Shown: piece by piece, positions 18,577-30,540 of the stretch | How positions within the stretch are numbered: position 1 is the first letter of the stretch | How the letters are laid out: each line of letters begins with the position of its first letter | DNA from: Acinetobacter defluvii | GTDB lineage: Bacteria; Pseudomonadota; Gammaproteobacteria; Pseudomonadales; Moraxellaceae | Length of the DNA: 64,000 nucleotides | Direction: 5' to 3' | Assembly: GCF_001704615.3 (NCBI RefSeq) | Contig: NZ_CP029397.2 | Location: 806,001 to 870,000, forward strand | Notes under the pieces: model-generated | Databases searched by the model: none | What the model was told of the DNA's origin: nothing | The model's input: only the letters and a program-made list of their open reading frames with translations | Translations under genes and position numbers: made by a program

Positions 18577-19086
18577 ATGATGATTTTGACTGATAAAAAA
18601 CCACGTGTGAATGTTGAAGGGATTTTAACTGCGGAAGAAATCCATGAAATTGAACATCACATGGGTCACTATCCGTACCCACGTGCAGCATCTTTGGATG
18701 CTTTGAAGTGTGTACAACGCCGTAATGGCTGGGTGGATGATGCACAACTGAATGCGATTGCACAGTTGTTGACAATTAGTGTTGCGGATTTGGAAGGTGT
18801 TGCAACGTTCTATAACCGTATTTACCGTCAACCTGTGGGTCGTCATGTGATTTTATTGTGTGATTCGATTGCATGTTTCTTGATGGGGGCGGAAACTTTG
18901 GCTGAAGCATTCCAACGTGAATTAGGCATCCAATATGGTCAAACCACTGCTGATGGTCGTTTTACTTTATTGCCAATTTGCTGTTTAGGAAATTGTGACA
19001 AGGGTCCAACTTTGATGATTGATGAAGATACTCATGGTTTGGTTGAAGTAGCTTCTGTGAAACAATTATTGGAGAAGTATGTATGA
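18577..19086 (+). CDS. nuoE: NADH-quinone oxidoreductase subunit E
   Basis: A thioredoxin-like subunit of the NADH-oxidising module that carries 2Fe-2S cluster N1a. The ligands lie in LCDSIACFL and in [13 protein letters not shown]. Length 169 fits the family. AAGGGG precedes the two adjacent ATGs (18577 and 18580), and the first is used here. Its stop overlaps the nuoF start by four bases (ATGA), so the two are probably translationally coupled. Confidence 0.96.
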   Translation: MMILTDKKPRVNVEGILTAEEIHEIEHHMGHYPYPRAASLDALKCVQRRNGWVDDAQLNAIAQLLTISVADLEGVATFYNRIYRQPVGRHVILLCDSIACFLMGAETLAEAFQRELGIQYGQTTADGRFTLLPICCLGNCDKGPTLMIDEDTHGLVEVASVKQLLEKYV

Positions 19087-20411
19087 ATACTGAACCAAAA
19101 CCAATTTATGGCGACGGTAATCCAGAAACTCACCCATTAACATGGCGCTTGAGCAAACAGGAATTCGTTCGCAGTGCGGACGATTACGAAGCACTCGAAG
19201 GTTATGCAGGCTTCAAAAAAGCACTGGGTATGAAACCAACAGAAGTGCTGGAAGTGATTAAAGCTGCAACCGTAAAAGGTCGTGGTGGTGCGGGTTTCCC
19301 AGCAGGGATTAAATGGTCATTGATGGCGCCAAATGATGGTGGTCCTCGTTATCTGATCTGTAATGCTGATGAAATGGAACCTGGGACATTCAAAGACCGT
19401 TTGTTGATGGAAAAACTTCCACATCAATTGCTCGAAGGAATGTTGATTGCGGGTTATACCTTAGAGGCAACTCAAGGCTATATCTTCATTCGTGGTGAGT
19501 ACATCGAAGCTGCACAATACCTAAATGAAGCGTTAGAGCAAATTCGTGCTAAAGGTTATTTGGGTGACAACATCTTAGGTACAGGTTGGAACTTTGAGTT
19601 ACACGTACATACAGGTGCAGGGCGTTATATTTGTGGTGAAGAAACTGCATTAATTAACTCACTTGAAGGTCGTCGTGCCAATCCACGTACCAAACCACCA
19701 TTCCCACAAGTTGCAGGTGCTTGGGGTCGTCCTACGATTGTGAATAACGTAGAGACTTACAACAACTTACCTGCAATTATGCTACGCGGTCCTGAGTGGT
19801 ATATCGCTTTATCTGCAGATAAATCCAAAGACCCAGGTACCAAGATTTATGGTGCATCAGGTAAAGTAAAATTCCCTGGTTTATGGGAACTCCCATTTGG
19901 TACAACTGCACGTGAAGTGATTGAAGAATATGCAGGCGGTATGCGTGATGGCTTGAAGCTCAAAGCATGGTTGCCGGGTGGTGCATCGACTGACTTCTTG
20001 GCGGCAGAGCATATCGATTTGCCAATGGATGCAGAAAGCATTATGAAAGCAGGTTCACGTTTAGGAACGTGCTTACTCATGGTCGTAGATGAAACCCAAT
20101 GTATGGTGTCTGCAACCCGTAACTTAGAAGAATTCTTTGCACGTGAATCATGTGGCTGGTGTACGCCTTGCCGTGATGGTTTGCCATGGGCTGTGAAAGC
20201 GCTCAAAGCACTCGAAAATGGTGAAGGCAAGAAAGAAGATATCGATCACTTACAAGAGCTGACACGTAAGCTTTGGATCGGTAAAACTTTCTGTGCGCAT
20301 GCGCCAGGTGCAATGGAGCCACTCATGGGTGCACTCAAACATTTCCGTGGTGAGTTTGAAGCGAAAGTCGTCAATGCGGCAGCTCAAACTGACAACGTAG
20401 AACAAGCTTAA
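19083..20411 (+). CDS. nuoF: NADH-quinone oxidoreductase subunit F (FMN/NADH binding)
   Basis: NuoF binds NADH, FMN and 4Fe-4S cluster N3 and is the electron entry point of complex I. The glycine-rich flavin/NADH loop [14 protein letters not shown] lies near residue 65, and the cluster cysteines are in [12 protein letters not shown] with a later cysteine in [11 protein letters not shown]. The 442-residue length is normal. The gene overlaps nuoE by 4 bp and is followed by nuoG after 11 bp. Confidence 0.97.
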   Translation: MNTEPKPIYGDGNPETHPLTWRLSKQEFVRSADDYEALEGYAGFKKALGMKPTEVLEVIKAATVKGRGGAGFPAGIKWSLMAPNDGGPRYLICNADEMEPGTFKDRLLMEKLPHQLLEGMLIAGYTLEATQGYIFIRGEYIEAAQYLNEALEQIRAKGYLGDNILGTGWNFELHVHTGAGRYICGEETALINSLEGRRANPRTKPPFPQVAGAWGRPTIVNNVETYNNLPAIMLRGPEWYIALSADKSKDPGTKIYGASGKVKFPGLWELPFGTTAREVIEEYAGGMRDGLKLKAWLPGGASTDFLAAEHIDLPMDAESIMKAGSRLGTCLLMVVDETQCMVSATRNLEEFFARESCGWCTPCRDGLPWAVKALKALENGEGKKEDIDHLQELTRKLWIGKTFCAHAPGAMEPLMGALKHFRGEFEAKVVNAAAQTDNVEQA

Positions 20412-20422
20412 GGAATTCGACT

Positions 20423-23107
20423 ATGGCTACAATTCATGTCGATGGCAAATCGTACGAAGTCAATGGCTCAGAGAACTTGCTACAAGCATGTTTGTCTTTG
20501 GGAATTGATATTCCGTACTTTTGTTGGCATCCGTCCTTAGGTTCTGTCGGTTCTTGCCGTCAATGTGCCGTGACTCAATACGCAAATCCAGAAGATACGC
20601 GTGGTCGTTTGGTCATGTCATGTATGACACCTGCTGCTGACAATACCTATATTTCGATTGAAGACAAAGAAGCAAAAGATTTCCGTGAGTCGATCGTGGA
20701 ATTCTTAATGACGAATCACCCACATGACTGTCCAGTCTGTGAAGAGGGCGGTCACTGTCATTTGCAAGATATGACTGTGATGACAGGTCACGATCGTCGT
20801 CGTTATCGTTTTACTAAACGTACGCACTACAACCAAGAATTAGGTTCGTTCATTGCACATGAAATGAACCGTTGTATCGCGTGTTACCGTTGTGTTCGTT
20901 ACTATAATGATTACGCAGGTGGTACGGACTTTGGTGTGTATGCTAACGCTTCACGTGTTTACTTTGGTCGTCCAGAATCAGGTACATTAGAGTCTGAATT
21001 TTCTGGTAACTTGACTGAAGTATGCCCAACAGGTGTATTTACCGATAAAACGCATTCTGAGCGTTATAACCGTAAATGGGACATGCAGTATGCGCCAAGC
21101 GTATGCCAAGGCTGTTCTTCAGGTTGTAATATTTCACCGGGTGAGCGTTATGGTGAGTTACGTCGTGTAGAAAACCGTTTCAATGGTGAAGTTAACCAAT
21201 ACTTCCTCTGTGATAAAGGTCGTTTTGGCGCAGGTTATGTGAACCGTGAAGATCGTCCACGTCAACCACAATTCCGTAAAGGTGCTGATGTTCAAACTGT
21301 TTCAGTGGATACAGCATTGGATACTGTTATTGCCAATGTTCAGGGCAAAAAAGTCTTGGGTATTGGTTCGCCACGTGCATCACTCGAATCTAACTATGCA
21401 CTTCGTGCGTTGGTTGGACAAGACAACTACTCAACAGGTATGTCTCAAAAAGAGCAAAGCTTAGTTGAACTTGCTGCATCGATCATGCAAACCGAGGGTA
21501 TTTATAACCCGAATATGCGTGAGATTGAAAGCTATGATGCGGTATTGATCTTAGGTGAAGACCTTACCCAAACTGCGCCACGTATGGCATTGTCAGTTCG
21601 TCAAGCGGCAAAAAATAAAGCCAAAGAAATGGCAGCAGAACGTCGTACCCAAGAGTGGTTGGCTGAACCTGTTAAACGTATTGGTCAAGATGCAAAATCT
21701 CCGATTTACATTTTGGCTGCAACGCAAACACGTCTGGCAGATGTAGCAACAGGTGAAGTGGTTGCCTCTCCAAATGATATTGCGCGTTTAGGTTTTGCGG
21801 TTGCTGCTGCGGTAAAAGGTGAAAGCATTTTAGGTTTAGATGAGGATGCGAAAGCATTTGCACAGACCATTGCCGACACCTTAAAAGCTGCGAAAAAACC
21901 GTTGATTATTTCTGGTACAAGTTTACAAGATGCTGCGATCATGGAAGCTGCTGCACAAGTTGCACAGAATCTTGGTGCAAATGCAGGTTTAAGCTTGACT
22001 GTGCCTGAAGTGAACTCAATGGGCTTGGCATTATTTGGTGGTTTAAGCTTAGAACAAGCATTTGCTCAAGAGTATGAGTCAATCATTATTGTTGAAAATG
22101 ATTTGTTCCGTCGTTTACCTGCAACACAAGTACAAGCGGCATTGGCTAAAGCACAAAACGTGATCGTATTGGATCATTCAGAAACTGCAACAGTACAAGC
22201 TGCAGATGTGGTACTTTCTGCTGCGAGTTTTGCTGAGGGTGATGGTACGGTTGTATCACAAGAAGGTCGTGCACAACGTTTCTACCAAATCTATGATCCA
22301 AGTTACTATAAACCAGAACTTGCGATTAAAGAATCATGGCGCTGGTTACATGCCATTGAAACGGGTGTGAAAGGTAAAGCGATTTCTTGGACATTGTTAG
22401 ATGACGTGATTGAAAGCGTTGTAAATAATGTTCCTGCTTTAGAAGCGATCCAAGATGTTGCACCAGATGCAGGCTACCGTGTGCATGGTTTGAAAATTGC
22501 ACGTGAACCTCGTCGTTACTCAGGTCGTACCGCAATGCGTGCGCCTCTGAATGTACATGAGCCAAAACAGCCTGTAGATGTAGACTCTGCATTAACATTC
22601 TCTATGGAAGGTTATGTTGGTCCACAAAAAGCAGCGTCTTTAGTGCCATTTGCATGGGCACCAGGTTGGAACTCTCCACAATCTTGGAACAAATACCAAG
22701 ACGAAGTGGGCGGTCACTTAAAAGGTGGTGATGCAGGCGTACGTTTGTTTGATCGTTTACCGAAACGTCCTACACGTAGTTATGTCGCACCAACTGCACT
22801 CGTTGCAAACCCTGATAGTTTCCGTTTAGTACCGATGCATCATATTTTTGCCTCTGGCGAATTCACAGTAAAAACACCTGCCATGGAGTCACGTATTCCT
22901 GAAGCAATGTTTGCAGTCGGTGAGCAAGATGCAGCACGTTTAAATGTTCAGGATGGTCAGAAAATCACTGTGAAAGCAGGTGAAACAACGATTAGTCTTC
23001 CAGTGCAAGTGATTGAATATTTACCTACAGGTTATATTGGATACCCAGTTGGACAAGCACCAACCGTTTCTCTTGCTGAACCTGTATCTGTGGCGGTAGG
23101 AGTGTAA
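20423..23107 (+). CDS. nuoG: NADH-quinone oxidoreductase subunit G
   Basis: The largest peripheral subunit, 894 residues. The N-terminal 2Fe-2S ferredoxin domain has PYFCWHPSLGSVGSCRQCAV, followed by the His/Cys ligand segment HDCPVCEEGGHCHLQDM, the NRCIACYRCVRY ligands and an additional CQGCSSGCN cluster site in the molybdopterin-oxidoreductase-like domain that makes up the rest. It relays electrons from NuoF toward NuoI and NuoB. The four-cysteine CxxCxxxC site is the extra N7-type cluster found in a subset of bacteria. Confidence 0.96.
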   Translation: MATIHVDGKSYEVNGSENLLQACLSLGIDIPYFCWHPSLGSVGSCRQCAVTQYANPEDTRGRLVMSCMTPAADNTYISIEDKEAKDFRESIVEFLMTNHPHDCPVCEEGGHCHLQDMTVMTGHDRRRYRFTKRTHYNQELGSFIAHEMNRCIACYRCVRYYNDYAGGTDFGVYANASRVYFGRPESGTLESEFSGNLTEVCPTGVFTDKTHSERYNRKWDMQYAPSVCQGCSSGCNISPGERYGELRRVENRFNGEVNQYFLCDKGRFGAGYVNREDRPRQPQFRKGADVQTVSVDTALDTVIANVQGKKVLGIGSPRASLESNYALRALVGQDNYSTGMSQKEQSLVELAASIMQTEGIYNPNMREIESYDAVLILGEDLTQTAPRMALSVRQAAKNKAKEMAAERRTQEWLAEPVKRIGQDAKSPIYILAATQTRLADVATGEVVASPNDIARLGFAVAAAVKGESILGLDEDAKAFAQTIADTLKAAKKPLIISGTSLQDAAIMEAAAQVAQNLGANAGLSLTVPEVNSMGLALFGGLSLEQAFAQEYESIIIVENDLFRRLPATQVQAALAKAQNVIVLDHSETATVQAADVVLSAASFAEGDGTVVSQEGRAQRFYQIYDPSYYKPELAIKESWRWLHAIETGVKGKAISWTLLDDVIESVVNNVPALEAIQDVAPDAGYRVHGLKIAREPRRYSGRTAMRAPLNVHEPKQPVDVDSALTFSMEGYVGPQKAASLVPFAWAPGWNSPQSWNKYQDEVGGHLKGGDAGVRLFDRLPKRPTRSYVAPTALVANPDSFRLVPMHHIFASGEFTVKTPAMESRIPEAMFAVGEQDAARLNVQDGQKITVKAGETTISLPVQVIEYLPTGYIGYPVGQAPTVSLAEPVSVAVGV

Positions 23108-23110
23108 TTC

Positions 23111-24124
23111 ATGAACGAAACTTTACGCGCCCTCCCGACATGGGCACAAGATTGGCCAATTGCTTACAGTGTGATTCAAGCAATTGTAATCATGTTGGTT
23201 GTAGTTTTATTTGCTGCGCTCATGTCATTTATCGAGCGTCGTTTACTCGGTTTATGGCAAGACCGTTACGGTCCAAACCGTGTTGGTCCAGGCGGTATGT
23301 TCCAAATCGTTGCCGACATGTTGAAAATCATGTTCAAAGAGGATTGGACACCAAAATTCGTAGATAAACTCACTTTCCGTATGGCTCCAGCAGTTGCAAT
23401 GGCAACTGCGGTACTGTCATTCATGGTTATTCCGATTTCACCTTATTTAGGTGTAGCGGACATGAGCATCAGCTTATTGTTCTTTATGGCAATGGCGGGG
23501 ATCGCAGTCTATGCTGTGTTGTTTGGTGGTTGGTCATCAAATAACAAATACGCATTATTGGGTGGTTTACGTTCTGCAGCTCAAACGATCTCTTATGAAG
23601 TATTCTTAGGGATTTCGCTCATGGGTGTGGTGGCGATTGCAGGTTCTTTTAACTTGCGTGACATCGTAGAAGCACAACGTGATGTTTGGTTTATTATTCC
23701 ACAATTCTTGGGTTTCTTGATCTTTGTGGTTGCAGGTGTTGCGGTAACGCATCGTCATCCATTTGACCAACCTGAAGCTGAACAAGAGTTAGCTGAAGGT
23801 TACCATGTCGAGTATGGTGGTATGAAATGGGGGATGTTCTTCGTTGCTGAATACGTCAACATTATCCTGATTTCAGCATTGATCGTGACATTATTCTTTG
23901 GTGGTTGGTTAGCGCCATTTAATTTAGATATTCCATTCATTCCAGATGCTTTCTGGTTCATCATCAAAACAGTATTCTTTGTCATGATGTTTGTTTTGGC
24001 ACGTGGTTCGTTAATGCGTCCTCGTTATGACCAAGTGATGAATTTTGGTTGGAAAGTGTGTTTACCACTCGCATTGGTTAACCTTTTGGTGACTGGTGCT
24101 GTGATTCTGATGAATCAAGCCTAG
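23111..24124 (+). CDS. nuoH: NADH-quinone oxidoreductase subunit H
   Basis: A membrane subunit with about eight helices that forms the membrane side of the quinone channel. Conserved landmarks are [21 protein letters not shown] near residues 45-65, [19 protein letters not shown] and GMFFVAEY. Length 337 is as expected. It begins 3 bp after nuoG and is followed by nuoI after 18 bp, so it lies well inside the operon. Confidence 0.97.
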   Translation: MNETLRALPTWAQDWPIAYSVIQAIVIMLVVVLFAALMSFIERRLLGLWQDRYGPNRVGPGGMFQIVADMLKIMFKEDWTPKFVDKLTFRMAPAVAMATAVLSFMVIPISPYLGVADMSISLLFFMAMAGIAVYAVLFGGWSSNNKYALLGGLRSAAQTISYEVFLGISLMGVVAIAGSFNLRDIVEAQRDVWFIIPQFLGFLIFVVAGVAVTHRHPFDQPEAEQELAEGYHVEYGGMKWGMFFVAEYVNIILISALIVTLFFGGWLAPFNLDIPFIPDAFWFIIKTVFFVMMFVLARGSLMRPRYDQVMNFGWKVCLPLALVNLLVTGAVILMNQA

Positions 24125-24142
24125 GACAGCAGGGAGTACAAA

Positions 24143-24685
24143 ATGTATAAAATTCTAGCTGGAGTAGGAACAATTGTTCGCTCACTGTGGATGGTGTTTA
24201 CACACGCTGTTCGTCCTCGTGATACGATTTTATATCCTGAAGTTCCAGCCGAACAAATCGTACCACCACGCTACCGTGGTCGTATCGTATTAACTCGTGA
24301 CCCAGATGGTGAAGAGCGTTGTGTTGCGTGTAACTTATGTGCGGTTGCATGTCCTGTAGGTTGTATTTCATTACAGAAAGCTGAAAAAGAAGATGGACGT
24401 TGGTATCCAGAATTTTTCCGCATTAACTTCTCACGTTGTATTTTTTGTGGGATGTGTGAGGAAGCTTGCCCAACGACTGCGATTCAGTTAACACCAGACT
24501 TTGAACTTGGTGAATATGTACGCCAAGACCTTGTCTATGAGAAAGAAAACTTACTGATTTCTGGTCCAGGTAAATACCCTGATTACAACTTCTATCGTGT
24601 AACGGGTATGGCAATTGACGGTAAAGAAAAAGGTCAAGCGCAACGTGAAAGCGCACCTGTTGACGTACGGAGCTTACTACCATGA
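24143..24685 (+). CDS. nuoI: NADH-quinone oxidoreductase subunit I (two 4Fe-4S clusters)
   Basis: A ferredoxin-like subunit carrying clusters N6a and N6b between NuoG and NuoB. Both CxxCxxCxxxCP motifs are intact: [12 protein letters not shown] and [12 protein letters not shown]. The N-terminus has the amphipathic helix typical of NuoI. GGGAG precedes the ATG. The stop overlaps the nuoJ start (ATGA). Confidence 0.97.
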   Translation: MYKILAGVGTIVRSLWMVFTHAVRPRDTILYPEVPAEQIVPPRYRGRIVLTRDPDGEERCVACNLCAVACPVGCISLQKAEKEDGRWYPEFFRINFSRCIFCGMCEEACPTTAIQLTPDFELGEYVRQDLVYEKENLLISGPGKYPDYNFYRVTGMAIDGKEKGQAQRESAPVDVRSLLP

Positions 24686-25203
24686 TGTGGCCATTTTATT
24701 TAATGGCTCTCGTGGCCATTGTTTCTACAATTCGTGTTGTGACCAATGCGAATCCTGTACATGCGTTATTAAGCTTAATCGTGTCATTGCTTGCAGTTGC
24801 AGGAATTTTCTTAATCATTGGCGCACCATTTGCAGCAGCATTAGAAGTGATTGTCTATGCAGGCGCAATTATGGTGTTGTTCGTCTTCGTGGTGATGATG
24901 CTGAATCTTGGTCAACATACCGTTGATCAAGAGCGCAAATGGTTGACTTCTGATGCTTGGGCATATCCAGCATTGATGAGTTTCTTGATGGGTTTATGTC
25001 TAGTTTGGATGTTAGGTTCTGACTATACCCAAACACAGCATGTTTTAGGTACGCAAATGGTGGGACCTAAAGCAGTCGGTCAAGCACTCTTTACACACTA
25101 CTTATTATTGGTTGAAGTAGCCGCAATGTTATTGCTTGCAGCATTGGTTGCAGCATTCCACTTAGGCAAACGTGAACCAAGTGCAGAAGAGGATACAGAA
25201 TAA
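24682..25203 (+). CDS. nuoJ: NADH-quinone oxidoreductase subunit J
   Basis: A five-helix membrane subunit of the proton-pumping arm, 173 residues. The conserved helix with the pi-bulge region reads [20 protein letters not shown]. It overlaps nuoI by four bases and shares one base with nuoK, so translation of these small membrane subunits is tightly coupled. Confidence 0.95.
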   Translation: MMWPFYLMALVAIVSTIRVVTNANPVHALLSLIVSLLAVAGIFLIIGAPFAAALEVIVYAGAIMVLFVFVVMMLNLGQHTVDQERKWLTSDAWAYPALMSFLMGLCLVWMLGSDYTQTQHVLGTQMVGPKAVGQALFTHYLLLVEVAAMLLLAALVAAFHLGKREPSAEEDTE

Positions 25204-25511
25204 TGGGCAATATCCCTTTAGAGCATGGTCTAATCGTTGCATCTATCCTTTTTGCACTTGGCTTTTACGGTGTAATGGTACGACGCAATCTTTTATTTAT
25301 GTTGATGAGCCTTGAAATCATGATGAATGCTGCTGCGTTGGCATTCGTTGTTGCAGGAAGTGCTTGGGTACAACCTGATGGTCAAATTATGTTTATCTTA
25401 ATTTTGACCCTTGCTGCAGCAGAGGCGTGTATCGGTCTTGCGATCGTCCTTCAGTTCTATCATCGCTTCCATCACTTGGATGTAGATGCTGCTAGTGAGA
25501 TGCGCGGATGA
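25203..25511 (+). CDS. nuoK: NADH-quinone oxidoreductase subunit K
   Basis: A three-helix membrane subunit of 102 residues, homologous to MrpC-type antiporter subunits. The intramembrane glutamates expected for proton transfer are present in [11 protein letters not shown] and [11 protein letters not shown]. It shares one base with nuoJ and overlaps nuoL by four. Confidence 0.96.
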   Translation: MGNIPLEHGLIVASILFALGFYGVMVRRNLLFMLMSLEIMMNAAALAFVVAGSAWVQPDGQIMFILILTLAAAEACIGLAIVLQFYHRFHHLDVDAASEMRG

Positions 25512-27400
25512 GCTATTTATATTTAACAATTTTATTTCCGCTGATTGGCTTTATCCTTTTGGCGGCAGGGCGCAATAAACTTCCTGAAAATGTTGCTGCA
25601 ATCATTGGTGCAGGTTCTGTAGGTTTGTCTGCATTATTTGCCTTGATTGCTGGCATGGACTTTGTCAACAATGATTCTGTTGCACAAACACAGCATTTGT
25701 GGACTTGGTTTAATGTTGGTGGTTTTGCACCAGGGGTGAGCTTACATTTAGATGGCTTATCATTGTTAATGATGGGCATGATCACAGGTGTAGGTTTTCT
25801 GATTCACATTTTCGCAACATGGTATATGCGTGGTGAAGCGGACTTTGCACGCTTCTTCTCTTATTTCAACCTATTCGTGGCAAGCATGCTTGTGCTTGTG
25901 TTGGGTGACAACTTAGCGTTGTTATTCCTTGGTTGGGAAGGTGTAGGTCTGTGTTCTTATCTGTTAATTGGTTACTATTACCAAAACCCTTCAAATGGTA
26001 TGGCTGCGATTAAAGCATTTACCGTAACACGTGTAGGTGATGTTTTCTTACTCATCGCATTGTTCTTGCTTTATCAACAGTTTGGTACTTTGCATATTGG
26101 TACAATCGTTGCCAATGCTTCTCAAGTGCTAGCGCTTGACCATAATCTTGCACTTTGGACTTCACTCATGTTGTTCTTAGGTGCTGCGGGTAAATCTGCA
26201 CAAATCCCATTACAAACATGGTTAGCGGATGCGATGGCAGGTCCTACACCTGTATCAGCATTGATCCACGCTGCAACAATGGTAACTGCAGGTGTTTATC
26301 TGTGCTGCCGTATGTTCACTGTGTTTGAAATGACACCTGAAATCATGCAATTTATTGCCATTACAGGTGCAGTAACATTACTGGTTGCTGGTTTTGCGGC
26401 ATTGGTTCAAACCGACATCAAACGTATTCTTGCTTATTCAACCATGAGTCAGCTCGGTTATATGTTTATGGCTGTAGGTGCAGAAGCTTACCAAGCAGGT
26501 TTATTCCACATGCTTTCTCACGCATTCTTCAAGGCATTATTATTCTTGTCTTCTGGTGCGGTGATCTTAGCTTACCATCACGAACAAAACATTTTCAAAA
26601 TGGGTGGTTTGTTCTACAAAAATAAATTCTTATTTGCTTGCTTCGCCATCGGTGGTGGTGCACTTGCTGCAATTCCGTTTGTGACCATTGGTTTCTTTTC
26701 GAAAGATGCGATCTTGGGCGCAGTTTGGGTACAAGGTCAAGCAAATGCAGCATTCGGCTGGTTATATTGGGTCGGTGTAGCAGGTGCATTCTTAACCTCG
26801 ATTTATACATTCCGTTTAATTTGGGTTGTATTCTTCGGCAAAGAAAATACGCCTTATCATGAAATCAAAGGTGCAACTTACTGGCTCCCTTTAGGTATTC
26901 TTGCGGTACTTTCTACAGGTTTGGCTTATTTCTTAAAAGCACCAGTAGAAAAAGCACTCACTGCTGCGCAAATTCCTGTGTTCAATGTACCAACAGAAGC
27001 GTTGATGCATGGTATGCATTCTGCTGAATATACCGCAGTGGGTATTGCACTTGCTGGTTTAGTCGTGGGTGTAGTGTTGTTTGCATTTGCATACAATGCG
27101 GTCAAAGGTTTTGCAACAACTTCATTTGGTGCAGGTTTAGCCAATATTTGCCGCAATGCATTTGGTTTCGACTCATTATATAACCTTGTATTTGTGCAAC
27201 CTTACTTATTGATTGCAAAAGTTCTTGGTCGTGACCCAATTGATGGTTTATGGCTAGTTTTACCTGCAATTGTGAAAGGTGGTAATAAATTTACAAGTGC
27301 CCGTCAAACAGGTTCATTACGTGAATATGCATCAAGTATGTCACTCGGTGTAGTGGTATTGCTGATGATCTTGATCGTGATTCAGGTAGTGGGGAAATAA
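25508..27400 (+). CDS. nuoL: NADH-quinone oxidoreductase subunit L
   Basis: An antiporter-like proton-pumping subunit, 630 residues with 14 or more transmembrane helices and a C-terminal lateral helix. Key segments are [17 protein letters not shown] with its conserved glutamate, [22 protein letters not shown], and a C-terminal transmembrane anchor [16 protein letters not shown]. It sits at the distal end of the membrane arm. Four-base overlap with nuoK, one-base gap to nuoM. Confidence 0.97.
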   Translation: MSYLYLTILFPLIGFILLAAGRNKLPENVAAIIGAGSVGLSALFALIAGMDFVNNDSVAQTQHLWTWFNVGGFAPGVSLHLDGLSLLMMGMITGVGFLIHIFATWYMRGEADFARFFSYFNLFVASMLVLVLGDNLALLFLGWEGVGLCSYLLIGYYYQNPSNGMAAIKAFTVTRVGDVFLLIALFLLYQQFGTLHIGTIVANASQVLALDHNLALWTSLMLFLGAAGKSAQIPLQTWLADAMAGPTPVSALIHAATMVTAGVYLCCRMFTVFEMTPEIMQFIAITGAVTLLVAGFAALVQTDIKRILAYSTMSQLGYMFMAVGAEAYQAGLFHMLSHAFFKALLFLSSGAVILAYHHEQNIFKMGGLFYKNKFLFACFAIGGGALAAIPFVTIGFFSKDAILGAVWVQGQANAAFGWLYWVGVAGAFLTSIYTFRLIWVVFFGKENTPYHEIKGATYWLPLGILAVLSTGLAYFLKAPVEKALTAAQIPVFNVPTEALMHGMHSAEYTAVGIALAGLVVGVVLFAFAYNAVKGFATTSFGAGLANICRNAFGFDSLYNLVFVQPYLLIAKVLGRDPIDGLWLVLPAIVKGGNKFTSARQTGSLREYASSMSLGVVVLLMILIVIQVVGK

Positions 27401-27401
27401 G

Positions 27402-29012
27402 ATGGAAATCACAAACAATTGGATTTTACCCGCATTAATTCTTGTACCTTTTATTGCAGGTTTTCTTTGCTGGGTAGTCGATAAGCTCGATGACCATTTA
27501 CCTCGTTACATTGCATTGATTGGTATGCTCATTACTTTGGGCTTAACAGGTGTGCTTTGGAGCCAAGGTGGTTTTACATATGAGTTGGGACAACAAGTCC
27601 CATCTTGGGCAGCACAATTTCAGGTTGAGTGGATCAAGTCTTTAGGGATTAATATCCATTTAGCTGTTGATGGCCTTTCACTTCTTATGGTCGGCTTAAC
27701 TGCATTGCTTGGTGTACTTGCAGTAGGTTGTTCATTTGGGGAAATTCAAAAGAACGTTGGTTTCTTCCACTTAAACCTTTTATGGTCTTTGGGCGGGGTC
27801 ATCGGTGTTTTCCTTGCAATTGATTTGTTCTTGTTCTTCTTCTTCTGGGAGATGATGCTTGTTCCAATCTACTTCTTGATCGCACTTTGGGGTCATACTG
27901 GAGCAGCAGGCAAATCGCGTGTATATGCAGCGACTAAGTTCTTTATTTATACACAAGTTGCAGGTTTGATCATGCTTGTGGGTATTCTAGGTCTTGTGAT
28001 CTATGGATACATGATGTCAGGTACGATTGGCTTTGACTATTATTACTTGATGGCGGTTGCACGTACTTTAGATGCACAAGCACCTCATATCGCTTATGCA
28101 TTAATGATCTGTATGTTCATCGGGTTTGCAGTAAAACTTCCTGTGTTTCCATTACATGGTTGGTTACCAGATGCGCATGCGCAAGCACCTACAGCAGGTT
28201 CTGTCGACTTAGCAGGTATCTTGATTAAAACTGCGGCTTACGGTTTATTACGCTTCGTGATTCCGTTCTTCCCAGCAGCATCTGCACAATTTGCAGATAT
28301 TGCGATCATCTTTGGTTTAATTGGTATCTTCTACGGCGCTTGGTGTGCATTCCAACAAACAGATATGAAACGCTTACTGGCGTATACGTCTATTTCGCAC
28401 ATGGGCTTCGTGTTACTTGCTCTATATGCAGGTAATATTTTGACCTTCCAAGGTCTGATGATCATGATGTTGGCACATGGTTTATCTTCTGCTGCATTGT
28501 TCATTATGTGTGGTCAAGTGTATGAGCGTTTACATACCCGTGATTTACGCTTGATGGGAGGTATCCGTGGTCAGTTCCAATATTTACCATTCTTCTTAAT
28601 GTTCTTTATTGCGGCATTAGTCGGTATTCCTGGTTTAGGTAACTTTATTGGTGAGTTCCTGATCTTGATGGGTGCGTTTGGTAAATTCCCAACATTCACG
28701 ATTATTGCTGCGATCAGTTTAGTGTTTGCGGGTCTGTATGGTCTTATTTTGATCCACAAGGCTTTATTTGGAACACCAAACGAAGCGCAGAAACAACATT
28801 ATGCAACACCACTCAAAGACTTGACTGCACGTGAAATTGTTCTTTTGATGGTCTGTGCAATTGGTTTGGTATGGTTGGGTATGTATCCACAAACATTCTT
28901 AGATGTTTCAAACTCAAGTATGCGGTGGATTGCAAATAGCTATATTCCTGTTCAAGAAATTGTTGAATCAACTCAACAGGTTGTTTCTCAAGCAAATGTG
29001 GAGATCCAATAA
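27402..29012 (+). CDS. nuoM: NADH-quinone oxidoreductase subunit M
   Basis: The second antiporter-like pumping subunit, 536 residues and about 14 helices. The conserved glutamate lies in FFFWEMMLVPIYFLI, and the lysine and histidine positions lie in KLPVFPLHGWLPDAHAQAPT and DMKRLLAYTSISHMG. One base separates it from nuoL and two from nuoN. Confidence 0.97.
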   Translation: MEITNNWILPALILVPFIAGFLCWVVDKLDDHLPRYIALIGMLITLGLTGVLWSQGGFTYELGQQVPSWAAQFQVEWIKSLGINIHLAVDGLSLLMVGLTALLGVLAVGCSFGEIQKNVGFFHLNLLWSLGGVIGVFLAIDLFLFFFFWEMMLVPIYFLIALWGHTGAAGKSRVYAATKFFIYTQVAGLIMLVGILGLVIYGYMMSGTIGFDYYYLMAVARTLDAQAPHIAYALMICMFIGFAVKLPVFPLHGWLPDAHAQAPTAGSVDLAGILIKTAAYGLLRFVIPFFPAASAQFADIAIIFGLIGIFYGAWCAFQQTDMKRLLAYTSISHMGFVLLALYAGNILTFQGLMIMMLAHGLSSAALFIMCGQVYERLHTRDLRLMGGIRGQFQYLPFFLMFFIAALVGIPGLGNFIGEFLILMGAFGKFPTFTIIAAISLVFAGLYGLILIHKALFGTPNEAQKQHYATPLKDLTAREIVLLMVCAIGLVWLGMYPQTFLDVSNSSMRWIANSYIPVQEIVESTQQVVSQANVEIQ

Positions 29013-29014
29013 TC

Positions 29015-30511
29015 ATGAACTTCACAATGTCATTTTCGGATCTCATGCCTTTGGCACCTGTCATGATTGTAGCGTTGACTGCAGTCGTGGTGATGATCTT
29101 AACTGCAATCAAACGTAATCATAATTTGATTGCAACTGCCTCAGTGGTGGGTTTAAACCTTGCAGCGCTTGATGTATTGATCATGATGTTTGGTGGTGAT
29201 TTTGCACCATCTAATGTCATGGGCATGTTTATGGTTGATCCATTTACATTGTTCTATCAACTGCTTGCTATTGTTGCTGCTTTGGCTTGCTGTACTTTAG
29301 CGCATGCCTATATCGAAACCTATAAAGATCATCGTGAAGAGCTTTATATCTTAATGTTGATCTCTGTAGCAGGGGCAATGTTAATGGTGGCAAGCTCACA
29401 CTTTGCCTCGTTCTTTATTAGTTTAGAGTTGATGTCAATTCCTGTGTATGGTCTATTGGCATATACACATCAACGTGCAAAATCGTTAGAAGCGGGGATT
29501 AAATATTTAGTTCTTTCAGCAACGGCGTCTGCAATGTTGTTGATGGGGATGGCGTATGTATATGCATATACAGGTTCATTAGCATTCTATGATGCTGTAC
29601 CAGCTTTATTCCAAGCAATTCAACAACCGATGGTGATTTTAGGTTTAGGTCTGATTGTGTTTGCAATTGGCTTTAAACTCTCACTTGCACCATTTCATAA
29701 ATGGACACCTGATGTTTATCAAGGCGCGCCTGCGCCAATCGCAACATTCTTGGCGACAGTAGCAAAAGTTGCAACCATCGGCTTATTGGTTCGTTACATT
29801 TTGACTTCTGGTGCAATTTTAGTACCATCAATCGTAACAATCATTACCGTGATTGCAGTACTTTCTATCTTAGTTGGTAACTTCCTTGCAGTGCGTCAAG
29901 TAAACTTAAAGCGTATTTTAGGTTATTCTTCGATTGCACATTTTGGTTATTTATTGATTGCTTTAGTTAGTACAAGCTATGCAAGCTTAGGCAGTGTCAC
30001 AGTTTATATTGCAACTTATACATTAACGACAATCGGTGCTTTTGGTGCAGTTGCGTTGATGTCAAGCCCATATAACAATGTGGATGAAGCTGAATCACTT
30101 GCAGACTATCGTGGTTTATTTTGGCGTCGCCCTGTGTTGACTGCAACATTAACTGTAATGATGTTGTCACTCGCAGGTATTCCATTGACTGCAGGCTTTA
30201 TCGGCAAGTTCTTGGTAGTAATGTCAGCAGTAACAGCGCAGCATTGGTTCTTGGCTGCAATGATTATTGTGGGTAGTGGTATTGGTTTATACTACTATTT
30301 GCGTGTGATGGTTGTGATGTATATGACTCCACCTGAAAATCCTCGTATTGATGCGGTTGATCATTGGGGACAAAAAGTAGGTGGTCTTATGGTTTTAGGT
30401 GCTGCTGCTCTTGTTCTAATTATTGGTGTCTACCCAGATCCACTAATCGACTTAGCACTTAAATCTGAAATTCTTTCACCGATTCATATGATGTTGAGCC
30501 AACAGCAATAA
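29015..30511 (+). CDS. nuoN: NADH-quinone oxidoreductase subunit N
   Basis: The third antiporter-like subunit, 498 residues. The ISLELMSIPVYGL segment carries the key glutamate, and APFHKWTPDVYQGAPAPI and NLKRILGYSSIAHFGY carry the conserved lysines. Last gene of the nuo operon, which closes with a terminator 30 bp downstream. Confidence 0.97.
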   Translation: MNFTMSFSDLMPLAPVMIVALTAVVVMILTAIKRNHNLIATASVVGLNLAALDVLIMMFGGDFAPSNVMGMFMVDPFTLFYQLLAIVAALACCTLAHAYIETYKDHREELYILMLISVAGAMLMVASSHFASFFISLELMSIPVYGLLAYTHQRAKSLEAGIKYLVLSATASAMLLMGMAYVYAYTGSLAFYDAVPALFQAIQQPMVILGLGLIVFAIGFKLSLAPFHKWTPDVYQGAPAPIATFLATVAKVATIGLLVRYILTSGAILVPSIVTIITVIAVLSILVGNFLAVRQVNLKRILGYSSIAHFGYLLIALVSTSYASLGSVTVYIATYTLTTIGAFGAVALMSSPYNNVDEAESLADYRGLFWRRPVLTATLTVMMLSLAGIPLTAGFIGKFLVVMSAVTAQHWFLAAMIIVGSGIGLYYYLRVMVVMYMTPPENPRIDAVDHWGQKVGGLMVLGAAALVLIIGVYPDPLIDLALKSEILSPIHMMLSQQQ

Positions 30512-30540
30512 TCTATAAAAACGATCAGATTTAACAAAAA